DNA from: BPJU01 sp964425225
Lineage (GTDB): Bacteria; Planctomycetota; Planctomycetia; Pirellulales; Pirellulaceae
Reading direction: 5' to 3'
Length of the DNA: 64,000 bases
Assembly (NCBI GenBank): GCA_964425225.1
Contig: CAYRMD010000006.1
Location: 26,375-90,374 of the forward strand
This document shows, piece after piece, positions 47,661 to 57,228 of the stretch (the first letter of the stretch is position 1; each line of letters starts with the position of its first letter). The position numbers and the translations under genes were made by a program. The notes beneath the pieces are model-generated. The model was not told the origin of the DNA. It worked only from the letters and a program-made list of their open reading frames with translations, and did not search any database.

Positions 47661-48312
47661 ATCCAAGTGGGCGAGGTTTCTTGATGACGAGGCAACCTGC
47701 CATAAATCACGCAAAGCTTGTTTCTCTGCTGCAAACGCTGCCATGAGAAAGCCAATTCCCAAGATGAACCCCGAGACATATTTGCCGAAGTGCCTTCCTG
47801 TCGCCCGTAAAAAACTAATGCGGTTCCCTTCGAAGTCCGTTACGCAGATACCGATAAGCCGTTTTCCAATGGTTGCTTGTAGTTTCGAGGATTCCATAAG
47901 CGCGCCGTACAACCACGGGATAATGACTCCCGCCAGGAATTCAAAAATGGTGGTGGTAAATGGATCGGTTGGATTTACCCGACCCGTGAAAAACCGTTCG
48001 ATCACTTGGTACGCTAGGGAAAAGAGAATTCCGTCTCTGACAGCGGCTACAAAGCGGTTCCAAAATCCAGCATACCTAATACTGAGCGTGTGGGCTTGGC
48101 CCACCTGTGCCACCGAGGGTTGGTACGGATTAATGGCCGTATAGACTTGGGGAATCTCGCGTACAGGTACCCAGTCCGTCATGCCCTCGGTCCAGACAAG
48201 GTCTTGTCCCCCCCAAGACACGTGCTGCTGCTAACCGCTTGAGCTCCTCCAAGGAAACCGGCCCGACACGCTGACCTCTCGTAACGTAATACCACTGGTC
48301 ACCCACCATCAC
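47656..48312 (-). pseudogene. GYF_2 - RDD membrane protein broken by two frameshifts
   Basis: A minus-strand frame from 48312 encodes a GYF_2 domain start (WYYVTRGQRVGPVSLEELKRLAAARVL). The rest of that domain (GQDLVWTEGMTDWVPVREI) and an RDD membrane domain (AGFWNRFVAAVRDGILFSLA; GALMESSKLQATIGKRLIG; GRHFGKYVSGFILGIGFLMA) continue in another frame. Removing one G from a run of seven (C run at about 48208-48214 on the plus strand) joins them. Near 47695 a one-base deletion turns the expected LMAGCLVIKKPR ending into LWQVASSSRN; restoring it ends the protein at 47656. The intact product would have about 220 residues. The first break could be a sequencing error or slippage; the second is less easily so. 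Confidence 0.8.
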
Positions 48313-48476
48313 ACCTCGCTCGGTAAATTAGTGACTCCGGGCAAGTATGTAACCCGCCCATACACAGGGATTTGTTCGTGGCCTACGGGGACCTGGTCTC
48401 TGCCATCGAATCGTTGTTGGGTAGGGTCTTAAGCGCAAAAACCAATAGCGCTCAACGCCCCCATAAAGTTAGTTCC

Positions 48477-49400
48477 CTATTGGGCTTCATGCGACGCAGT
48501 TTTTTTTGCATGTTGAGCCTCATCCCCATATTCGCTAAAAAACGTGTTGATTCGCTCCCAGACTTTTTCATCGGCAACAGTCCAAAGATCATTGTGGTCA
48601 GCCCCTGGCACCGGCACGAACGATTTTGGTGGACGCGCGGCCCTATAGAGCGCTTCTCCCATGTCGAACGGCACAATACGGTCTTCTGTACCATGGACGA
48701 TCAAAATGGGAGTAGAGATGTGCTGGATCTTTTCCAAGTTATCAAATCGATTTCGCATCCAGCGTCGTACAGGCAGCCACGGTATCATTCTGGCGCCCAT
48801 GTCAAGAGCGCTCGTGAAAGGAGATTGCAACACCACGGCGCGGTGCGGTACTTGACGAGCTACTTCGAGCGATACAGCACTACCTAGAGATTCACCCCAC
48901 AAGACGATCTTATTAGGATCCACCTTCAACTTTTCCGTTAGGTGTTTATAGGCGGCCAAACCGTCTTGATACACTCCTTTTTCCGACGGGCGGCCGTTGC
49001 TCTGGCCGTAGCCGCGATAATCATAAACAAAGACGGAAGCTTTCAGATTTAGCTGCATCAAAGTCGCAAGAGGGAAGCGATTCAAGACGTTTCCCGCATT
49101 GCCGTGCGATACCAGGATAACGACGGTAGCCTCTTCCAGAGGAAAATACACACCATGCAACCGTGTTCCATCCGGTGCGGCAAAAAACGCATCTTCGCCA
49201 TGGACACTTTCCAGCAAACTGTTCCAGCGGTGCTGCGCGAAGGGTTTGAGGTAAAGGCGACTCGGAAAGAATATGAACGCCTCTTCGAACAACATAAGTA
49301 AACCTATAGGAGCTGCCAGGGCCAACACCAGGACAACTATCCACCTGAAGTAGCGACTGCCTAGTATTCTGCGCCATGCTGGGCGTTCTGGATGCATCAT
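48477..49400 (-). CDS. Membrane-anchored alpha/beta hydrolase (BEM46-like)
   Basis: A 307-residue protein with an N-terminal transmembrane anchor (YFRWIVVLVLALAAPIGLLMLF) and an alpha/beta-hydrolase fold: SHGNAGN, YDYRGYGQSNG, nucleophile elbow GESLGS, HGTEDRIVPF (acid Asp) and GADHNDLW (catalytic His). It resembles BEM46/ABHD13-type hydrolases with unknown substrates, probably acyl or peptide esters. The end (YGDEAQHAKKTASHEAQ) is non-conserved. It lies on the same strand as and upstream of the broken RDD gene, 164 bases away. Confidence 0.87.
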   Translation of the reverse strand: MMHPERPAWRRILGSRYFRWIVVLVLALAAPIGLLMLFEEAFIFFPSRLYLKPFAQHRWNSLLESVHGEDAFFAAPDGTRLHGVYFPLEEATVVILVSHGNAGNVLNRFPLATLMQLNLKASVFVYDYRGYGQSNGRPSEKGVYQDGLAAYKHLTEKLKVDPNKIVLWGESLGSAVSLEVARQVPHRAVVLQSPFTSALDMGARMIPWLPVRRWMRNRFDNLEKIQHISTPILIVHGTEDRIVPFDMGEALYRAARPPKSFVPVPGADHNDLWTVADEKVWERINTFFSEYGDEAQHAKKTASHEAQ

Positions 49401-49960
49401 AACCTCTGCGTCCCTTCCCAGCTTGCCCTAATACTCAGCCTACGAATCGGCCCGGCTACGGGCAACGTGGGTTTCTCGACAAATGTCAAAACACCAGTGG
49501 CGTCTTGCCGGAAAGTGATTTAACGCAAAGGCACGAAGGAGATTTGACGCAACGCCGCAATGGCGCAGAGTCACGGGGAGAACCGATTTGGCGAATCCAT
49601 TAACTCTTTGCGCCTTGGCGCTTATTTCTCGATTGAACGGCCCCACCCTTACGGTCGCGGCTCTGTAACGTGTCTAATTTGCGCCTTGGCGTTAAATCAA
49701 CGGAGCCGCGACCGTAAGGAAGCGTAATTCAACGCACAGGCACTGGAGGACTGAAGAAAGAATGATCGGTACCGAGACAGCGTGCCTATGTCTTTGCGTG
49801 AGCGTGTTTCCGGAGACGTTGTTGTGCTCGCCGGACTAACGTCAAGTTCGGGGCACGCAAAAACCTCTCGCCAAATGTTCTCCCAACATGAACTCCAGGT
49901 CGTCGCATTGGCGACTACAGGCCACCCCTCTTGTGAAAAACGATACAAAAGAATTCCCGA
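49401..49960. other. Gap dense in dispersed repeats
   Basis: No gene recognised. CGCAAAGGC/GCGCCTTGGCG units lie at about 49508, 49604 and 49678, with an inverted GAGCCGCGACC core at 49640-49663 and a direct one at 49703-49724, the densest cluster in the window. Confidence 0.65.
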
Positions 49961-51267
49961 AAATGCAGCGCAAAATACTTGACAAGGCGCCCCGCAGTTG
50001 TTCTAGAGTCAGGGGTGTATTGCGGCAAACGTGGGGTATTGCAACTGTTAGCCGTGGCGATCTCCAAGTCACCAAGCTTCAGAATAATCCCTCGACCCAA
50101 GAATGGCGCATTACGTTCGTCGGTGCCCTCCAAGGGACGAACGTCGAGCAGGTAGCCGTGGACACCAGTCAGCTGCAAGCCATGGGGACTATTACGCCGA
50201 TCGAGGCAACGGATACTGAGGGCGGTATACAAAACGAGGTGCAGCTCGTAGAGCTTCAGAATGCCCAGGGTGGACGTTCCGGTTGGCGTTCACCGGACAA
50301 GCCACGGGCATTCTGTCGCATGGAGCGACGGCCTGGGATATTGAGACGGCGCTCGAGTCCTTGTCCGAGATCGACAACGTGGTGGTACCGGGCGAGGCGG
50401 GTGGGCCGTGGGCGATCGAGTTCCGACGCGCCCAGGCCAAAAGGAACGTGCCCAGATTGGACGGAGATGCTGCGCGATTGACAAACGGCACGCTCAAGCG
50501 CGAGATTTTCTAATCCTGGGATTCAGCCGAAAGGCTCATAGCGGCTTTGGATCCGGATAGCGCCAGCGTGTAGGGTATGACCTGTTGGATCGCTTAACGA
50601 GTGTGCACAACGAGAGGAGCCCGTGGACGCCGCGTGTCGCGTTAAGTTCCGAGTACGATGCGGCCAACAACCGCGTGCAGCTCAGCGTGTCGATCGCTTG
50701 GACAGCCGACTTGGTGAACCAGTACAGGATGACTTATTAAGCCGCATGGTGCGGATCGAGCAGCATGGCCTGCCGGGCGGGCATCAGGTAGCCGAGAAGC
50801 GCGTGGATTTGTCCTACAATGCGCGCGGGCAATTTACGGAGATTGTGCGGTATCGAGCCTTGAGCGGTACACCGGACCAGGAGGTAGCTACATCGGTCTA
50901 CACGTATGATGCAGCGCATCGGTTGGTGGGGTTAGCGCACAGCCGCGGTAGCCAGCCGCTTTTTGCTCCGTATAGTTGGACGTTCGATCCGTTGGATCGG
51001 ACCACCGCGGTGCAGCATTCGGACGGAGTGAGCCTTTATACGTATGACCAGACCGATCAGCTCGTGGGCGCGGATCACTCGTATCAGACGGACGAAGCGC
51101 ATCAGTACGACGCGAACGGTAATCGAATCGGCGGCAATTACGTGGTGGGGGCCAATAACCAGTTACTGGAGGACGGGACGTATCGATACGAATACGATGC
51201 CGAGGGGGATCGCTCGGCATTGTTTAGTCGTACGTCAGTCTTCGACAAGCGTGAAACGGGTGTATGA
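49961..51267 (+). pseudogene. Ruins of a large YD-repeat (RHS) surface protein
   Basis: Four pieces in changing frames read as one protein. 49961-50270 (VTKLQNNPSTQEWRITFVGA; IQNEVQLVELQNAQGG) continues after a one-base loss into 50270-50513 (TFRLAFTGQATGILS; GGPWAIEFRRAQ), which are two copies of a 90-residue tandem domain. A third frame at about 50560-50740 holds YDLLDRLTSVHNERSPW and YDAANNRVQLSV, and 50735-51267 holds true YD repeats (SVYTYDAAHRLVG, SLYTYDQTDQLVGADHSY, YDANGNRI, YRYEYDAEGDRSALF). It then stops abruptly, with no core or toxin end. The original gene was probably very large and mostly lost. Confidence 0.8.
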
Positions 51268-52243
51268 AATACGGGGATTTTGTTTGCTACGCTGCTCGGC
51301 TCGCCAGGTGTGCGCCTGGATTGCCGGTAACTCATTGGCGCGGCGCGGTAGGTTGCAGTGCAGGTTCGACTTTGGACGTTTTATCGGCTTTAGGATTTAG
51401 CGCACGAAGGCAACGGCACAGTATACAAACAAGAAAGTTGGCTCGATCAGATGACGGTTCGGGGAGGAATGCTTCGCACAAGCCTAGAAGGGCGTATGCA
51501 TCTTGATTTTAGTCGGTCGTAGCTGTAACGCAGCAGGCCGTCGCCCGGATTCGCCGTACCTTCATTCCACGAACTGAAATCCTCGGCGGTTAACGTTTCG
51601 AGTCATGCGAAGGACATAAATCGAGTTAGCGTTTTACAGAGCCGCGACCATCAGGGAGCGGCCTTGTCCAATGGAACCTCGTTCCTTGGTCAGCGCGGGT
51701 TGGGAACTTATCCCTACAGGGGTGTTGTTCGCCGGGAGTCCGCCACCTCGCCTAGCCTTGGCAAAGGCCCGAATCTCGATCTTTGTCATATATTGCCTGC
51801 AAAGTCACGGCCGGGAACGCATCCCTGATACGATCAGGCACCGCAGCTACTATCCGAACGCACGCACGGCTAAGACTCTTGCGCGCCGGAACCATCCAGC
51901 CTGCCCGCAAGCTTTCTGCCGTAGAGGCTTGCCTACGCGCCGCAGTAGACCCGATTCTGTCCTGCACCGCGGCTTGGATGATTTAACGCACAGGCGCCGA
52001 GGTGCTATGGAAACAGGGTAAACGCAGCACTTGCATCCTTGCGCCTTGGCGTCTCTGCACCTTTGCGTTTCGTGCCACATCGAACGGCCGCTCCCTGACG
52101 TCGCAGCTGGGGGGCGTTCACGCTAAGGCATAGAGGCGTAGCGAAGCACAGGCGCGTTAGCGTAAAGGCGCTTTAGAAGGCCCCACAGAATAGTCACAAC
52201 GCCTCCGGGCGGTACCTTTCCAGGACGCATACGATTTTGCACA
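51268..52243. other. Gap with repeats after the RHS pseudogene
   Basis: No gene recognised. A composite repeat runs from about 51510 (TAGCTGTAACGCAGCAGGC) to 51662 (GAGCCGCGACC core at 51639). TTAACGCACAGGCGCC lies at 51982, GCGCCTTGGCGTCTCTGCAC at 52042, and the inverted GCCGCTCCC core at 52087-52108. Confidence 0.65.
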
Positions 52244-53554
52244 TCATTTCTCTGGAAGCGCTGAAGCCCCGGGATCACTCGGTGGCTGATCCAGCCGAAG
52301 AAATGCAAATAAATCGGCAAGTTCTTCCGGGCTTAGTTGCTTCTCGATTCCTTCAGGCATCAGAGATAAAGGGCTGACTTGATATTGTTCAATCTCCGAG
52401 CGTGGCACCGTTTCGAGTTTTCCGCCTTGGAGCTTGAGCGCGACATGCTTCGGAGACTGCTCGACCAACAACCCGGTCAGTATACGCCCATCTGTAGTAA
52501 CCACAATGTGCGATTGATAAGCTTCTCCCACTACCAAGTTGGGATCTAAAACATTGGATAACAACTGGTCAAACGAACCACGGCCGTTGCGCGTCAAATC
52601 TGGTCCCACGTCGTGTCCCTGGCCATAAATCCGATGACATTGAGCACACAGGCGTCGGAACACTTCCTGTCCGCGATAAGCGTTTCCCGGATTTTGGGCA
52701 AGAAGCTGTCGAACGTCGTTGATCACCTTTTCGCGTTCCGGATTGCGCTCCATCCGCACCCGCCCATAGACTTGACGGACAAGCCGAGAAAGGTTTGGAT
52801 CGCCCGCCGATTCCAGTCGTAACAACTGCTGGGCGTGAAGCACTTCTTTGGGCAAGCGTCCTTGCTGAATCGCTTGAAGAAGCCTCGTAGCCCAAGCCGG
52901 GCGCTGCGTCAATAATTCGATAAGCTGAGGTCGCACCGTACCGTCCATCTGATCGTACAGCGGCAATAAGGATTGGACCAGGTTCGGGTCGCTCAGTACG
53001 GCTAGCTCCTGAAGAATCCGACCGGACAGATCCTTGGAGGTACTACGATCGCACACCAGGCGCACCGCAGCATCGACCGGGGGTGGTTGCGCGGCACGGA
53101 GTAAAACGCGAAGTGTCTCGCCACGCTGCTGGTCGGACAAGCTCGCGTCGAACAACCCCGAGCGAAGCTCTTCGATCGCCGCCGGGTCTTGCCACGCCGC
53201 CAGCAGCAATAACGCCCCACGGCGAAGTTCGCTTCGGTCCTCGGCCATGATGCGCCGCAGGAGCGGCTCCAATTTGCGCCGCAACGGTTCAAATCGTTCG
53301 AGTTCATTGGGTCTATTCAACAGACGCTCGCGCACTCGCTGCATACTGACGATCGCCGCGGCAGGATCGACTTGGATCGTTAATTCCAAGAGTTCGGCAA
53401 CCGACGCAAGCTCGCTGTCCACGTCGTCACGAGCTGCCACTGGTCCCGAAGCCATCGAGCAACCAATCGCGGCAGCAACGGCAACTGCGGCGCCCCACCA
53501 TCCACCAGCAACTTTTGGTCGAACAAACCGGCTGTACGTGATTCGGATTCTCAT
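52244..53554 (-). CDS. PVC-type haem-binding cytochrome with HEAT-like repeats
   Basis: A protein of about 436 residues. The start at 53554 overlaps the upstream gene by 4 bases (ATGA) and precedes a signal segment (WWGAAVAVAAAIGCSMASG); the longer frame to 53683 lies inside the upstream gene. Helical HEAT-like repeats fill residues about 50-280. The C-terminal cytochrome domain has CAQCH (C303, C306, H307) and the family features QEVFRRLCAQCHRIYGQG, DLTRNGRGSFDQLLSNVLDPN (in parts) and a final ELADLFAFLRL. It is periplasmic and donates or accepts electrons for the dehydrogenase encoded by the overlapping gene. Confidence 0.9.
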   Translation of the reverse strand: MRIRITYSRFVRPKVAGGWWGAAVAVAAAIGCSMASGPVAARDDVDSELASVAELLELTIQVDPAAAIVSMQRVRERLLNRPNELERFEPLRRKLEPLLRRIMAEDRSELRRGALLLLAAWQDPAAIEELRSGLFDASLSDQQRGETLRVLLRAAQPPPVDAAVRLVCDRSTSKDLSGRILQELAVLSDPNLVQSLLPLYDQMDGTVRPQLIELLTQRPAWATRLLQAIQQGRLPKEVLHAQQLLRLESAGDPNLSRLVRQVYGRVRMERNPEREKVINDVRQLLAQNPGNAYRGQEVFRRLCAQCHRIYGQGHDVGPDLTRNGRGSFDQLLSNVLDPNLVVGEAYQSHIVVTTDGRILTGLLVEQSPKHVALKLQGGKLETVPRSEIEQYQVSPLSLMPEGIEKQLSPEELADLFAFLRLDQPPSDPGASALPEK

Positions 53555-55353
53555 TGGAGGATGCGCTCGGTAGCTCGCGGCAAGATCTGCTTCAAACCCG
53601 GTGATTGGGCTAAATCGTAGCGGCGCACTTCCTGCAAAAACTCCTGACTGCGTCCGGGTAACAGTGGATGCAGGTTTTGCCATACGATTGCCGGAATCAG
53701 GGGATCATCTCCGCATCGGGCAGCTACGCGCACCAATAGCGCTAGGGGATCGATTCCCGCAATTTTGCGAGCGGCGATGGCCACCTGGAGCTTTACATCG
53801 GGCGACGGATCATCGGCTAAAGCAACAATCCGTTCGCGAATCGCTGGGGTGACGTCCCCCTGATTTCCCGCTATGCGGACGGCCCACATCCGCAACTCCG
53901 GCTCGGGTGCCTCCAGGAGTTTTCTGTGGAACGCCTCCGGCAATGGCCCGTAGCCCGTTAAAGCCCAAAGGGCATGCATGCGGAATTTAAGAGGTCGCGA
54001 CGAATCCAATAGCCGCTCCTGGAGCTTTCCCCGGACGGACTCATCCGCCCGTTCGGCCAACAGGCGGGTTGCCATTTCCCGGAAAAACAGGTTGGGACTT
54101 TGTAACCGCTCCACAAGCTGCTCGGAGGATTCTGCTTTTAAATCGAACTTCGGTAGCGCTTGCGCCGTACCATATCGCACCCGGTACAAGCGTCCTCGCA
54201 ACCGATCAATCCCTTCTGGATCCCGCCGCGCGTCCTGATAACAGTGGTAGCGATCGTACCAGTCCAAAATATACATACAGCCGTCGGGACCGGTTTTTTG
54301 AGCCACGGGCATAAACCACACGTCGTCCGTCGCTAGGAAATCGGGTTCAGGCTCGGCCCGATACGTAGACCCGAAACGCTGCAACTTGTCGACATTGATG
54401 CAGTTACCGTGGATATTACCCATGTATAACCGATCGCGATACTGCTCCGGATATTGATCGCTATCGAAATACAGAATGCCACAATAGGCCGCCTTCTGAT
54501 GCGCATGCTGCACGATCGAACCGAGCTCCCACGTAAAGGGAGGATAAGCACCGCTTTGCCGATGATAGTAGCCTGTCTCCATTATGTGCCACAGGTGGTC
54601 GACGACGCAGGCACTGATAAACGCATTACCCAACGGGTCCCATGCAATACCCCACGGATTGCTCGTTCCCTCGGCAAACAGTTCAAAACGCCACGTGCGT
54701 GGGTGGATGCGGAACATGGCACACGTGAACTCAAACACTCGACCGTCCTGTTCGATCTTGCTCGGATTGAAAACGCCATTCAATCCATACAGGAAACCGT
54801 CGGGCCCCCAGGTAAGCGAATTCGGCAATTCATGTGTGTCGGCACGCCCGAACCCGCTAACCACCACCTGCCGCTCGTCGGCTCGATCATCACCATCGGT
54901 ATCTTTCAAGAACAGAATATCCGGCGCATTTGCGACCCAAACGCCCCCGTAACCCAATGCTATGCCCGACGGAATATTCAGCCCCTCAGCAAATACCGTT
55001 ACCTTGTCGACGGGCCCATCTTGATCAGTGTCTTCCAGAATCTTGATGCGATCGCGCCCAGGCCCTGTACTAGAACGCGGGTACTCAAGACTTTCCGTCA
55101 CCCAAATTCGGCCGCGTTCGTCAAACGCCATTGCAACCGGGTTAACGATCTGAGGTTCTGCCGCGACTAACTCGACACGAAAACCTTCGGGCACGCGCAT
55201 GCGAGCGATTGCCTGCTCAGGGCTGAGCGGCGGTCCAGGCGGCTTGCTTTGATTATGGGGAACAACGGGTGCTTGACCTAGTGCAATCAGAGGGCAAAAC
55301 GATTGTAACCAACTTATCAGACTTATAACAAGCAACAAGTTCGATCGTTGCAT
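53551..55353 (-). CDS. PVC-type membrane-bound dehydrogenase (Piru_Ver_Nterm, GSDH-like propeller)
   Basis: A 600-residue secreted protein. After a signal peptide (LLLVISLISWLQSFCPLIALG) a six-bladed propeller follows, of the type found in glucose/sorbosone dehydrogenases: GFRVELVAAEPQIVNPVAMAF (in parts), DERGRIWVTESLEYP, EDTDQDGPVDKVTVFAEGLNIPSG and GPDGFLYGLNGVFN. The later YILDWYDRYHCYQD and RLYRVRYG are typical of the planctomycete/verrucomicrobial family. HEAT-like helices fill residues about 400-600. In many relatives the cytochrome domain is fused to the end of this protein; here it is a separate, overlapping gene. The sugar substrate is unknown. Confidence 0.92.
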   Translation of the reverse strand: MQRSNLLLVISLISWLQSFCPLIALGQAPVVPHNQSKPPGPPLSPEQAIARMRVPEGFRVELVAAEPQIVNPVAMAFDERGRIWVTESLEYPRSSTGPGRDRIKILEDTDQDGPVDKVTVFAEGLNIPSGIALGYGGVWVANAPDILFLKDTDGDDRADERQVVVSGFGRADTHELPNSLTWGPDGFLYGLNGVFNPSKIEQDGRVFEFTCAMFRIHPRTWRFELFAEGTSNPWGIAWDPLGNAFISACVVDHLWHIMETGYYHRQSGAYPPFTWELGSIVQHAHQKAAYCGILYFDSDQYPEQYRDRLYMGNIHGNCINVDKLQRFGSTYRAEPEPDFLATDDVWFMPVAQKTGPDGCMYILDWYDRYHCYQDARRDPEGIDRLRGRLYRVRYGTAQALPKFDLKAESSEQLVERLQSPNLFFREMATRLLAERADESVRGKLQERLLDSSRPLKFRMHALWALTGYGPLPEAFHRKLLEAPEPELRMWAVRIAGNQGDVTPAIRERIVALADDPSPDVKLQVAIAARKIAGIDPLALLVRVAARCGDDPLIPAIVWQNLHPLLPGRSQEFLQEVRRYDLAQSPGLKQILPRATERILQ

Positions 55354-55919
55354 GGCCCATTCTCCACGTGTGCATGTCTTGATTGTAGCTGAGATTATTC
55401 CTCGGATTTGCGGGCCTTGGGGTTAGGTCTGCCTTTCCCGCGCACTCAGAGGTAACTCCAGACCTGGTAGATGCAGGATTCCTGGTAAAGCCGTTCAATG
55501 AAGCGGCTGGAGTAATTTAACGCAAAGGCACTAGGGCGCAAAGGCGCAACGAAGGTACCCTTCAGGCCAGATCGCCTAACTGCGTGTTTGGGTCTTTGCA
55601 CGGCTGCATCTTTCAAGTCGTCAAGCTCTTCCGAAACATAGATCCGCTTAGCTCGATAACGGGGGTGAGGAAGTCGCCGTGATAATGGAAAACCCGGCAG
55701 GGGATTGTTCTTTGGCGTCGTTAATCCGGTCCACTATAGTGCATGCTTTTATCTGGTAAATTTTCTTCCCCAAACGCGTTATAGTGGGGGCACAAAGTCC
55801 GATATAATGACACAGTCCAGCACTTCGAGATAGCGGCCCAGACGCAATATCTTTGCATGCGACGAGAGAACAGGTATCAATAATGGTGTAATAGTTTCCC
55901 TTATTGCGGAGGCACTGTT
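55354..55919. other. Divergent intergenic region with repeat and operator-like palindromes
   Basis: It separates the starts of the dehydrogenase gene (-) and the HTH gene (+). TTTAACGCAAAGGCAC and GGCGCAAAGGCGCAACG (55516-55548) belong to the CGCCTTTGCG family (inverted). The right half carries the palindromes and -10 box described at 55731-55808. Confidence 0.6.
55731..55808 (+). promoter_or_regulatory. Candidate promoter and operator of the HTH regulator gene
   Basis: A perfect -10 box TATAAT lies at 55803-55808. The -35 position is occupied by TTATAGTGG (55779-55787), which is an inverted copy of CCACTATA at 55731-55738; the left copy is part of a 10-base palindrome CACTATAGTG (55732-55741). 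An operator overlapping the -35 suggests repression, possibly by the encoded protein itself (inference). Confidence 0.45.
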
Positions 55920-57077
55920 ATGCGTTATTCTTTTCGGCTAGCGCAGATTTTGGGGTACGAGCCCAATCCGCGGCGGCGGCCCGGAACGATCAAAGCCATT
56001 GTCGAACAAACGGGTCTGGATCGGCACCAGGTGTCGGCCTTGTTGAAGAACGAGGTCAAGTATATACCGCTGGAGGCCCTGTCGCGACTGTGCGATTATC
56101 TGATACGCAGTGGTCTTGCGGCTCCAGAACAGTTACCCGGGGCGCTTTTTGGAGTCGAACCGGAGGATTTTTGGGAGCTACTTGCGCGGCGCAGACATCT
56201 TTCCTTGTGCGTTGGGGTACGTTGCGAAGAAGAGCAATATCCCGAGACCGCGTGGGTTGTTGCCTCAGACTCCATCTTGCTGGGCGAACTGTTGAATGGT
56301 GTTTCCACGCTTGGCGGCACGGCGCGTCAGCGCTACACGGACGCCAAATACAAGCCGCATCCCGAACAACTTGCTCAGACCCTGGTTTGGAGTCCGGGCG
56401 TTCGACGGCGTGAAGAGGTCGAACAACATGCGTGGAAAGTTTATCAGGAATTTTCGCAGGCACCTGGCGACAAAGGCCTGGTATGTGTGGGAAGTGTCAA
56501 GAGCAACCCGGTGGCTGAGATTGTGGTGGCTAATGTTTTCGGCTGCGCTCCCTTTTCCACCCAAGATCACGTTCGGACCGGGGCCGAAAGAAAGTGTCCC
56601 GTATTTGTGCGGTATCGGCGGCAAGATCCACACGTCGAATCGTGTTGGAGTGGTGAAAAGCTTGCCGAGCAGGTGCCTTCGGGAATGCCGGGCGTCTATT
56701 ACGAGCAGCCTGATGGTTCGTGGGCATTAGCCGAATGGACCGAGGAACGCGACGCAGCCTTTGTCTTCTATGTGTATCACGAAGGGCTGGGGAAATTGCA
56801 GATGGTCCTGGGGGGTTTTTCGGGGCGTAGCACGCGACTTTTGGCCAAGACCCTGGCCCAACAGGCCCAGGAATTCTGGCCGCCCGTTTATGCCGCACAT
56901 GGCGTCCAGGTGGCAATTTATGTGGTGCACTATAGTTTGGGGCCCTGGTCGCCAGACGCTTCGGATATTCTCAAAACCGATTGGGCTGCACACACGCGCA
57001 TCGTGCCCCTAGCTCAGGAGGTAATAGCTCGAAAACTTAGTCCGTCGAACGACTCCTTCTCGAAAACCGCTGACTAG
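55920..57077 (+). CDS. HTH (Cro/CI-like) protein with a large unknown domain
   Basis: A 385-residue protein. Residues about 20-70 (RPGTIKAIVEQTGLDRHQVSALLKN, then YIPLEALSRLCDYLI) form a Cro/CI-type helix-turn-helix. The remaining 310 residues have an alpha/beta composition I do not recognise (TAWVVASDSILLGELLNGVS, GLVCVGSVKSNPVAEIVVANVFG in part, FVFYVYHEGLGKLQMVLGGFSG, VQVAIYVVHYSLGPW). It may be a sensory or enzyme-like domain that ends in an alpha/beta sheet. There is no signal or membrane segment, so it is probably a cytoplasmic transcription regulator. GGAGG precedes the ATG. Confidence 0.75.
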   Translation: MRYSFRLAQILGYEPNPRRRPGTIKAIVEQTGLDRHQVSALLKNEVKYIPLEALSRLCDYLIRSGLAAPEQLPGALFGVEPEDFWELLARRRHLSLCVGVRCEEEQYPETAWVVASDSILLGELLNGVSTLGGTARQRYTDAKYKPHPEQLAQTLVWSPGVRRREEVEQHAWKVYQEFSQAPGDKGLVCVGSVKSNPVAEIVVANVFGCAPFSTQDHVRTGAERKCPVFVRYRRQDPHVESCWSGEKLAEQVPSGMPGVYYEQPDGSWALAEWTEERDAAFVFYVYHEGLGKLQMVLGGFSGRSTRLLAKTLAQQAQEFWPPVYAAHGVQVAIYVVHYSLGPWSPDASDILKTDWAAHTRIVPLAQEVIARKLSPSNDSFSKTAD

Positions 57078-57228
57078 TTTTCGCAACAAGTCCATGATGG
57101 GTTCGGCGATTTCAGCGGGCGTGGCGTCCCACGCCTGCAGTCGATCGTTACAATAAGGCTACGGTAATTCGTGGGCTTGGGGCCGAGCGTGTGCCATACC
57201 TGAAACTTTTTTCGGGAGGAGTACGAGG

